Shown piece by piece: positions 22,512-34,500 of a DNA stretch of 64,000 bases. The translations under genes were made by a program, and so were the position numbers. Under the pieces are notes generated by a model. That model was given only the letters and a program-made list of their open reading frames with translations, made no database searches and had not been told where the DNA came from. The stretch spans positions 710,216 through 774,215 of the forward strand of contig NW_020654878.1 in NCBI RefSeq assembly GCF_003589595.1. Direction: 5' to 3'. Within the stretch, counting starts at the first letter, position 1. Each line of letters starts with the position of its first letter. This DNA comes from Hyposmocoma kahamanoa. Its lineage: Eukaryota; Arthropoda; Insecta; Lepidoptera; Cosmopterigidae.

Positions 22512-25500
22512 CTGCCAAGAGTATATATATATATTAATTAATGTAAGAGGTGGTATAATATACTTGCAGAATGTAGCAAATGCTGTAGAAGACAAAATTT
22601 TATAAAGAAACGATACAAAGGCAGTAATAAACAATAAAGATTTAGTGTGTATTCCCAGCTCCTTTTCTATAAAATGATATCTATAGTATATAGAAACTGA
22701 CTGGAAGATTCAAAAGTCTGGCAGATACCGTGCTCAACGTGTTAGCATAGCCTTAGAAAGTGTGAATGCTGCCAGTATTTTGGGCTCGATGACGTGGTGA
22801 CCTAATTTCGGTTATTTGGTATCTTATAATTCAAGTTTATGTCTCTTTGTGAACAAAATGTTTAAGTATATTATCAAATCGAAAGTACGTATGTACGTAC
22901 GTACCGTATCAAAGTATAAATACTAAACTTTGATCAATTATGTATTGGTCATGTTGATCTACAATCTTTTGGCTTCTTTCGTGTAATTTTAGAATTCCCC
23001 TTTCGTAAAAATTCATGTCTTCATTTGTTAAATGCTGCTCTAATGTCCAAAGAATTTTGTAAAGATCGAAACAAGTGAAAATTAAGGGTGCGTTCCCACG
23101 GCCCATGATGTCAAACGCGCCGATTTGAACGAGTGAGCTCGCAAAACTCCTTGAAGTTATCGACCAGGAACGGACCCGAACAGGCTGTCACGGGCGAGCT
23201 CGGGCGGCCTTCTTCCCACGGCGCGTTTGTGTGAAACGCGCAGCGTGAGTCGTGACACGGGCCACAGGGCGTGGGAAGCCGCCTTACAGAATCTCAACCT
23301 GACCGCAACAGTTTTAGATTCATCATCAACCCATTTATAACTCCTACTGCTAGATACGAGTTTCCTCTCAGGCGTGGGTTTAGGTCATAGTCCGCCACGC
23401 TGCCTGATTGCAGGTTGTGGACTCCACATGTGTTTCATGCATGTTTCTGAGAGTTGTGAAACTTTTTTGACGTGCGGCTTTATCATGATGTTTTCAGTCA
23501 CCGAAAAGCTTGTGTTAAATTTCGCACATAAATTCCGAAAACTCGGAGGTGCGAGTCCGGATTTTGAACCCATGGCCTCGTCTTGAGAGGCGGTAGTTCA
23601 AACGTTAGGCTTGAAGTGTTTGCCATCATTACGATGCAATACGACACCTTTCCGATTCGCCAGATCTGAGTGGTTTTTCGTGAATTATAAACTTTGATTT
23701 GCCCGCCTATTTTTAAAATGTCTAAAATATTATTTTTTAAATGACCATAGACAATATAACATTTTAAAATAAAAAAGTACTTTTTTAAAGTAAGCCAATG
23801 ACAAACACAGCGAACCCATGACAAAAGAGCTGATGTAAACAACACAGGTAGCTACAAAAGTATATGTCAGGTTTGTAGCAAATGAAGGTCTGAAATGTCT
23901 AAACTCGGACACAGGTGTCTTAACAACTTTCCACGTTTGTAGAGAAGACATACCAAGTTAGTACTCACAATTTTAAAGTATCCAATCGGTAGAATCATGT
24001 CGGAGAATCGTTTGGCATCTTCGTTGTAAGTTGCGTCCCCAATTACTATGTTCACTTGCATTGAAAACGTTGTCCCAAGGACTACGCCAAGTTTCTTTAA
24101 CAAAATAAAACCGTTTGCTGTAATATAAAAGTAACTTTGCCACAAATGTTTGAAGTAAGTCTTTAAGATTGCCTGGAAAAATATACCACACGCCACACAT
24201 GCCACAATACAAAACAAAGAAACATTACAATAGAGATATATATTATTACATACGCTTAGAGTAATGTATTGTGAGATACTGGAGCCCAAAGTAAGTATAG
24301 CTTGTAACATGGGTCTCCAGGCACCCGACCCCTAGGATGACATGTTAGTTGTATTGGCTGTAAGAGTACTGAGGAAATATATAATTTATACCTAAACAAT
24401 AACTAAAAGAAATTTTGTTTGTGTGTGAGTATGCGTGGGTGTGTGTGTGTGTGTGTGAGAAAGAGTATGTGTATTGGCGGGCGTGAAAGTTAGTGTGTAT
24501 GCTTGAGGTTATTTGACGATTTATTTAAAATCAGATTAAGAATAATAGAAAGTATTTAATGTATTAACATGAAAGTAGAATTAATGCAGTAGAAATGAGA
24601 GCTTTGAGGAGTATGGCTGGAGTGACTCGGATGGATACATTACGGAACAGTGTGATAAGAGAGCGTTGCGGCGTGGAAGAACATATAGTGACAAAGACAG
24701 AGAAAGGGATGCTTAGATGGTTAGGACATATAGAGAGAATGAATGAAAGAAGAGTGACGAAATAGATTTATAAGGCGAGTGTGAGCGGGCAAGTTGGTAT
24801 GGGCCGACCAAGGAGAACTTATCATGACCAAATTGAGGCCATCCTAAAGAAGGTCCAGGTCAAGAGTACCCTTAACCGACGAGCGTGTATGAAAGCATTG
24901 ATGCGTGTTGATGAGGCGAAAGATGTGTGTCAGGATCGTAGCAGGTGAAAGACTGTTGTCTCTGCCTACCCCGATGGGAAAAAGGCGTGAAGTATATGTA
25001 TGTATGTATGAACATATTTAAATCAGACAATATTTCCAATTACACTCACGCTCGTTCGTTGTCTGCACAGTCTCCATAAAATAGAAGTAAAAAAAGGAAA
25101 AAACAGTTTATCTCACTTAAACTAAGTTTGTTATAATTATTAATACAAAGATCGAACACTCAGAAAAAAATCCTTCGATGCGAACCGACATCTTCTAGCA
25201 TCTAGATAAAACTTTCATAGATTTCTCATAGATGGCGCTACGACTAAAAAGTCGTTGAAAAACCAAATATAAAGACACGACAACAAGCACATAGAAAAAT
25301 TCGTGAGGTCCGCTGGTTCGTTCCGTGGCTTAGTTGGTAAAGCGTCTGGCACGGTATGATCGAAGGAATCGAAAGGATCGGCCGGATCGAAGGAATTTTT
25401 TCTGAGTGTTCGATCTTGGTATTAATAATTATAACAAACTAGTGGAGTAATTTCACAAAAATAATTGAATATCAAGTTCTTAAGTTTTCGCGATTGTTAC

Positions 25501-28500
25501 ACATAGGAAATGAAACTATTTTTCCGGATTTAAATCGTGTATATTTGTTTTTTCAAACAAACCGACGTCTCGGGCCCTTTTCAGGTCCCATGGTCACGGT
25601 TGACTGAGGTGGTACAGTCTTCAACCAGTTATGTCTAATATTAATGCAAACCACCCTATTTTTTCACTATAGTTACAATAGTTATTAATTAAATACCTTA
25701 TTTTTTATATATAATAATATAATATTAGGGGTTAAAGTATGAAATTGCCGTTTTATTGCAATAGGTTCTTTGAATTTTCGTAGAATCTTCACGGTTTGAG
25801 GTTTTCGAATGAAACTTTTTTCAAATGGTTTCTGTGCTTTTTTTTTTTTAAATTTGAAACATTTGTATATCGACTTTCAATTGTTTTTGTTATTCAATTT
25901 AGACAAGAAAGATGGATACTGCGAAAATTCGAGTGATTTTTGAATACGAGTTCCGACGCGGAACTAACGCGGCAGAAACAGCCCGCAATATCAATGCTGC
26001 GTTTGGAGAGGGGTCTACTAATGAACGCACCGTGCGATTTTGGTTTAAACGCTTTCGTGATGGAAATTTCGACTTAAAGAACGAGCCACGAGGAAGACCG
26101 CCCACACAGGTGAATAACGATGAATTAAGAGAGATAGTGGAAGCCGATCCTAGTCAAACTACCCAGGAATTAGCGGCATGGTTTAACGTTACCTTACCCA
26201 CAATATTGACTCACTTGCGTCAAATCAATAAAATAAAAAAATACGAAAAATGGGTGCCTCATGATTTGACTGATCTGCAGAAAGAAACGCGTGTTGAAAC
26301 TTGTGTTGCCTTGTTGAACCGGTACAGAAATGAAGGAATATTGGATCGAATTGTAACATGTGATGAAAAGTGGATTCTTTATGATAACCGGAAAAGAAAA
26401 ATGCAATGGCTGACCCCAGGTCAAATGCCACAACAGTGTCCTAAAGCAAAACTTACCAATAAAAAGGTAATGGTAACTGTTTGGTGGTCTCAGCATGGTG
26501 TTATTCACTATAGTTTTCTCCGATCTGGTCAAGCAATAACGGCAGATGTCTATTGTGCCGAACTCCGAACCATGTTGACAAAACTAGCAGTAAAACAGCC
26601 CCGACTCATGAATCGATCTTCACCATTATTGCTCCACGACAACGCGAGACCTCACACAGCACGAGAAACCATTTTGACCCTTCAGGAACTGCAGTTAGAA
26701 ACCATTCGTCATCCTCCGTATTCACCAGACCTTGCTCCAACGGACTACCATTTTTTTCGTGATTTGGACAATTATCTACGTGACAAGAAGTTTTCTTCCC
26801 AGGAGGCAGTACAAAATGCTTTCACACAGTTTGTGCAGTCTAGATCGTCGGAGTTCTATCGCAAAGGCATTAATAACCTTCCCATTAGATGGCAGCAATG
26901 TATAGATAATAATGTCAACTATTTTGATTAAATAAATTTGTTAAAAATTTAAAAAATAAACAATTTAGATTTTCAGTACAAATCGGCAATTTCTACTTTA
27001 ACCCCTATTATAATGAAACTTCATTTCCTAATTGAATATCCATTCAATAAAAATTTAAACTAAGTTTCTTGCCGTTTTTTCTCGTAAGAAGTTGCCTTTG
27101 TACTGACAATCGAGGCAGGAGTTATTACTACTTGTTGTTACTATTTGTTGTTCTAACAATTCTCTAAGTAATAGCACTGATTTACCCAAATGTAAAAATA
27201 AGCCTAATAAAATGTCAAGGCTATTAATTCTGACAAAAGCTACGTTTTTGGAATAATTTCGCCTGCAACTTTAGACCTTATCTAAAGAGACTGGCAAGAT
27301 AATAGCAAACCCGCGTGACGACGCGGGCCTCGCGTAATTACATACAAGACTCGGTCCGCTTGAACTTTGTTGAGGAAATAAAGAAAGAGTACAAGAAGGA
27401 AAAAGAACAGGCAAAGAAAAAGGCGTAAAGGCTGTAAGTAAAACAACGAGACAAAAACAGGTAGAATCATATAAAAACACTCCCTACTTAAAGTATATAT
27501 ATACTTAGGGTATATCACGACTATCTGTCGTGGACGATTATTTTACCGTTGAACGACTATCGTGTCTAACGTTTATAGATGAACTCAAATGTGATAAGAG
27601 ACAATTTTGGAACTATTTCTGAATTTAATATTTTGTAATAATATGTTTCATTCAATTTGAACAAAACTCTATTCACAACAAATATTTAGTCGTAAACGTG
27701 ACGACAATAACAACTGCGGCTATCTATAGTCACGTTTTTACCGTGATGTTTTGTCACGGTAAAAACGTGACATTTATCGTATGACGACAGTCGCTTTGAC
27801 TCTTCCCATTATCACGACAGTCTGCCGTTGTAGCGATAAAAAAATCGTGAACGATAGTTAATCGTGTCGTTATATATGTGTACAACTTCATTTAAATATA
27901 CAATCCACGATACTGTAAACTGCACGACTATCTGTCGTTGCAGTGGAAACACGCCCTTATGGTAAAAAGAAACATACCCCAAATGGGTCTGTAATATCTA
28001 GAAACACTATACTTTACAAGCAGTTAGGTTACATGATTTAACTGATCAGAATTTTATGTCAAGTTGAGCACGTGTGCTTGTTTCGGAAATTTAGTAGAGA
28101 GTGGTGATGGAAAGAAGAAAAGTAAGTGACGAACAAAGAAAAAGGAATTCAAGAACGATTTAAAATTTCAAAGTAAGTGGCCAGGAGCCAGAGAACAAGG
28201 TAATAAAAAAGTGGTGAATGATGAAAGAAGTCGCATCGTCACAAGCATAACGATTTATAGAGATTAAAGCGCCGGTCACACCGTGAACGTAGCTAGCTAG
28301 CTAAGCTCACGTAGTTGCATGCAAATCTAAGAAAATACGTAGTAAGTAGTATATACATATACGGACAATTATAACATCAGGAAAGTGCTAAATAGTATAT
28401 TTAAATATAATTCACAATTTGGTAAAATAATGTAAACCTCTGGCGGCCCGCTGACAACGACTGACAAAGGTTTAAATTATTCGTCGCTGTCAGCGAGTCA

Positions 28501-31500
28501 CTGCACTAGACAGTTGCCAACATCCCATAGATTCGATAACATCACATACGTTGCTTTGATCCCAAAGTGAACTAAAGCACTTGTTTTATGGAAATCGGTA
28601 ACAACGTCGTTACCACAAACACGCAGACCCGAGACTATATAGAAATGTTAGTTTTCTACACTGACCCGGCTGCGGATCGAACCCGGGACCTTAGAGATGG
28701 CTACACCATGAAAACCGGTGTGCAAGCCACTCGACCATGTGGATACGTACGGGGGTGAAGGGTGGCAGAAGGGCGACATATTTTACATAGCTAGCGGGAT
28801 CGTTAGGTTCGTTTAGTTATCTCAGTTACCTTAATTCGCGGTATGAACCAAAGTATGAAAAGATGCCCTGGCTGCGTTCGCGGTGTGGTCTGCGCATAAA
28901 GCTTGAACACTTTCTTACCGGCTCAATCAAGATTTTGCTCCCATGCTTCTGCTCATCAGGTTTCAAGCCTTCGATACGTTCAAATAAGTGAGGTCCACCA
29001 TACAGAAAATGGGCGTTTGATAACGCTAAAGGCAATCCTGAAAATGATTTCAATATTATTACTAAAGTTAATAAAATGTTTACTTCGGAAATAAATTTTA
29101 TACTACAAAAAAAAACTTATTAATTTCTCAGTACGAAACGGCAATTTCATACTTTAATCACGAATATTACAATCACAATATAACCCTAATAAAAATACTA
29201 TTAGAAATAGAATATAGTTATCATACTGATGCACACACTTCCACAGTAACAGACACACGCACACATGACATGAAGCGGTCAGAGCGCATAGATAATGCAT
29301 GACTCTTAGGTAAGTTGAAAACTGTACCCTAGTAGTACTGTAACCTAGATCTCTAATCTAAATCAAAAGTTTTTAAACCTTCCTATGACCTCAGCTACTG
29401 TTTCAGTAAATGAAGAGTCTGGAGTCTTACCATAAAAACAAGGGGACAAATCCGATATTCCGTCAACACACAATCCCCTTTGACAGGTACATTCTTTGTC
29501 TGGACCATTCTGAAACGTTCTGTTACTGATCTTGTATAACAAAGCCTTTGGACCGTAGTCCATTGTTACGGTGTCGTGGTAATCTAGCTCTAACATACGA
29601 CAAAGGACGTTTCTAAAGATCCTGAGGGGGGTCTCAGGAGTTAGATCGGTAGAATAGACAAGGCCCTCGTAGGCATTTATGAAGGAGTTGCATTTGGTCC
29701 TGAAAAATTCACATGTAGTTTTAACAATGCTACAGCTGTACAGCATGTTTGTGTATTGGTATTTTCCTATACTGTTATTACTTTACTAATTTCAATTTTT
29801 GTGTTTTCATTATTTACTGACTCCATCCTGAATTCTAGCACTAATTTTACAATCAGACATGGACAAACGCCCGGGTTTATAACTCTGCACTTTGATAAAT
29901 TTGATTGAAACGTGTTACAACCCATTAATGCCCGAAATCGAGGCAAAACTCTTCATTATCATCATATCAGCCGGAAGACGTCCACTGCTGGAAATAGCCC
30001 AACCCCAAGCCGAAGATTTCCAAACTAGTCGGTCGGATGTGACTTGCATTCATCGGTTTACCCATCGGGTCATCTGTCCGTCTAGTGGGGGGCCGTCCCA
30101 TTGAACGCCTTCCGGTTCGTTGTCTCCATTCGAGAATCTTTATGAAAAGCACACCGATTTACAACTAAATATTTGTTATGAATCGAATTTTGTACAAATT
30201 TAATGATATTATTACAAAATGTTTATTGCTTTCTCGTTTTTATTTTTTTTTTTTTTTTTATGTTAGTTAGTAGGCAAACGAGCAGACAAGCCACTTGATG
30301 GGAGGTGGTCATTGTCGCCCATGGACACGAGCAATACCAGAGGCATCACCCATGCGTTGCCGACTCCGGAGAACCTTGTTTACACGTCTTTTGAAGAACT
30401 CCATGTTATAGCGCAAGGGGAACACTTCAGGAGGAAGGCCATTCCACATCTTACTGGTTCGGGGAAGGAACAAACGAGATGCTCGAGTGGTCGTGACGTG
30501 CCAAGCATCGAGGAAGTGGGGATGGAGTCTTCTCCTTCGGCGGGTCGTGCAGTGGTAAAAGAGTGACGGAGGCACCAACTCAAAAAGTTCGTCTGAGCAT
30601 CGTCTACATGATTCTATTTGCCTTTCTATTGAAACGATATCTAAAAGCTCTTTTGAGAAAAAGGAATCCGATTGTTAGCTCTATTAAAAATGTACACATT
30701 GTTAGCTCAGGTACATACCATATGGCCAGGCAATATAAGTTTATAATAAAATACCTCTCAAAATAAAAAAAATATGGATAAGGAAAGAAATGTTTACAAA
30801 TAAATTGAAATTCGAACTGTTTTTATAATTTACAGGAGTGTTTGATTATAAATCGATAAATATATAAATGGATCTAATACTAAATAATTATAATAAAAAT
30901 AGACAATATACTTAGTAAAGTAAGTTAAGTTGCAGTGCCCTTACAGGGTTTATGTAGGAAATGTAATACATTTAAGACCTTTTCTGTACCACATAATGCA
31001 ATAACTATAACTATGATTCGCTTGAAAATCGCGTTACATCGCGTTTTTGTGTATCGATTTATTTCAATTAATCGACATATAAAATCGTTAAATCAAAAAA
31101 TAAATTAAAAATCATGCATCCTTATTAGTGAGAATCCACAGGATTGCTAGGTGGATATTGTGTGAAGTCGCCTAAAAAAACTTTTGTTCACCGATTTGTA
31201 ATAAGTATAAAATTATGCTGAATTCCATATTCGCCGTTTCCGCCCACAATTTTGGGTGGAAATGGGTTAAAACGCTTTGGGTAATTACACAATTAAAACC
31301 CGGGCGTGTTGATTGGGTTTTAACCCACTGCCCATTTCTGTTTACAAAACATTATTCTGCTGATTTCCAACCAATACTTTGGGTAAACTTGTAACTTTTG
31401 GGCTGATAATTATTTACCTTTCACTTGGATCCTCGTAATTCCAGTTTCTTAATCCTGCATACCCGTCCAACTGTTTGATTAAAAACTTGTCTTCGTGTTT

Positions 31501-34500
31501 TGCTCCTACCTCCAGGGTGTACTCAAGATTTTTGTCATACATCTGAAAGATGATCTTTTTAATTGTTTGTAATTAAGTTTTAAGTTTAACGTAATTAAGT
31601 TTTTGTTTCACGTATTTTTCGCCGGAAAAATACGTATTTCCTTCATCACAATATAACATAGAGATTGGCAGACACTACAGACTTCAATTTACTACGTTCC
31701 TTGCTATTCTTGCATTATAACATAGACAAAATTTTAGATCATTTTACTTCCCTGTAATAATTCTACTGTATTCATGTCGAATGAGTCAATAAAAATATTT
31801 TCGAAAATTGCTTTTACTTGTTCAGTTCTTGAACTTACTCTGTCCAACAAGCCCAAAGTATCAAATTGTATCCAACTAGGCATGAAAGTGTGCCCCAAGG
31901 TGAGAAGGGTGTCCTCATAGCCCCACAGGTAGTTGTGGGCTTCTATGGACACCATTGGTTTGGAGTTAATCTGTTTGGCCAGCATGTTGAACGCCATGCG
32001 ACTCAAATATGGATGGTGGCTCATCATTGACACTGAGGTCTGGAAAATTAATGTTAAGAGATATTAATATTTTCATTTCGGAATGGAATTTGTTACCTGG
32101 ATGGTAGTATTATCATCAGAATTTTCATACATTAAAAGTATTCTGTTATTCGGAGTATGAAGAAATGTATTTCACGCATTTAGCTACATAGTTCAAATAA
32201 TATTTAATAATTAATGATGGTACGCTCTCTCTAAAAAAAATTAACAGGTTACAACGGGCTTACCATCATTGAAAAGCTAGGCATAGTGACATAAACATCT
32301 TTAGGATGCGCGATGGACTCCTCCGGCATGAACACGGGGTCGAATCGAGGGCTGTATCGCATAACACCTGCCGCTTCGTCTATTTCTAGTTTATCAAATT
32401 TTCTATCCTCTCTGTAAGCAAAAAGAAGACATCAAACGTAAAATATTTCCAAATAAGATTTTACAAGGCAACGTGGAAGTCTATGTTACAACGCTGGTGG
32501 ACTAACGTGGCGATAATATAATTCTACGTAATATGTATTCACCAGCATCGCCATCATCATCAATCCATTAGACTTCTGATGGGTATGGGTGAGAATATAG
32601 GCCATAGTCCGTCACACTGTTCCAATGTGGGTTGGGGCTTTCATACGTTTTCCAAGGATTGTGAAACTTCTTAGACGTGCAGGTTTCATAACAATTTACC
32701 GTTAACGAGAGGTATTGCTACTTGACATTTACAAACGTGTATAACTTATTATCTAACTTATGATCGCGTTAATCATAATTCGCCGGAAGTTACAAGCATT
32801 GCGAACTGTGATGTGGTCCAGTCCTACGTATATCTTGGAGCTTTAATTTCGAACATTGGTGGATGCGTAGATGAAGTGAAAAGACGTATGGCAGTATCTA
32901 GAATAGCAATGGATAAACTGCTGAAAATATGGGGGAATAGAAACATTACCAAGGCCACTAAAATCTGGCTAGCCCGAACACTAGTTTATTCCGTATTTCT
33001 GTACGCTGCACACGGGCGCTCCGTGAAATCGAGGAGAAGAAGATAGACGCTCTGGAAATGTGGTGCTGGAGAAGAATGCTTGTGGTATCGTGGACAAACT
33101 TTCGTTCAAACGCCTCCATACTCCAAGAACTTGGCATCAAGCAGTGTCTGTCTACTACAGTGTAAAATTCTTCGGTCACGTCTCAAGGTGGAATTTTGAT
33201 TCCATATAGCGTCATGTTGTAAAAGGCAGAATGGAGGGCACTAGACTGCGCGGAAGATCACCCATTCGATGGACCGACCAAATGAAATCTGCAGTGGGCG
33301 GTCCTTTACATGAGTGCACGAGGGAGTTCACTAAAAGAGAGAGATGACGAGACGTCGTGAGGCAAGCTACATCAGCCGTTAACAAACGTAATCCGTGATG
33401 ACCACAACTATGTCAAGAGTGATACGAAAGCGAAGAAAGGTAACTTATTAATTATCAATTAATGTCACATTTGCCGCCAATTCCGAAGCAACCACTTTCT
33501 CATTGGGTCACCCACCACTCTAGTTAAGTATGCACCTATTTATAATCGAATTAAAAAAGAGGAGGTTCTCAATTCCGCTGTAATTTTTTTGGGTGTATAT
33601 TCCGCGGTTACGCCGACATTTGTGATTCGATTTCTATGATTCTTTTTTGCTATCCCATTCAAAGACGAATTTTGGATTTCACTCACTTTCAATGTTTAAG
33701 TTTGTACATATGTGTAAGCAATGTTTTGAAGTCCGTTGTTTTTAATAATTTTCAGTATGGTAGGTTTATAAATCTGTTATTACTTATTCTTTCACGTTGT
33801 ATGAATATGTATGGTACCTGCGATACAGGGTTTCCCTAGTGCGGGGCTATGAGTGTGTGCGTTATTGTTATTATTATTATTATTATTATATTCAACAACA
33901 GTTGCAAAGTTACACGGGTAGGAATTAAATCCGGTTAAATTATGTGTCACAAAGAAGTCATTAATTGGTGACGTAAAGAAAAGCAACTTGCCTGTAAGTA
34001 AAAGGTCCGACTTCTTCAACCTTTAGCTTCTCATCCTCGCCAGCTATAAACCGCTCCGCATTGGTAACGTTGAACAAGTACACTGAGATGTGAACAGTAG
34101 TAACTGGACCTTTCATGAGATCGTGCACTCTTGAATTTATCGCCACTCGTGTTCTCTGAAACAGTTTTATGTCTTCGTTGTTGTTACCGAAACCAATAGT
34201 TTGTGTACATTTTATTACGATATTTTTCATGGTATTTTAATTAGTTTATGAAATTTGAAAATCAGTACCGTAATTTTTGACACATCTCTGTATGTAAAAC
34301 AATTCACATAAAATAATAAACAATTGATAAAGAAATATCAAGAATAAAACAACAATATTTCCTTAAATTGTGCCGGAAGTATACCATATATTTCATGGAG
34401 ATATACAGTGTTTTTTTTAATGGGACAATATGGGGAAACCCGAAACCATAGAAGATACAAATAAACCGTCTTAGGAACTAAGTCTTTTTTTGGGAAAACA

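Noticed and set aside
23867..24310. 147-codon minus ORF as a stand-alone membrane protein
   Set aside because: Only its middle (23969-24094) is coding; the hydrophobic remainder is intron read-through on both sides of CD36-family exon 9.
26194..26532. Minus-strand ORFs inside the mariner
   Set aside because: Shadows of the intact transposase on the other strand.
32412..33991. GT-AG alternative for CD36-family intron 3
   Set aside because: Needs a poor donor and moved acceptor and loses the conserved Glu; kept only as an alternative in the finding.
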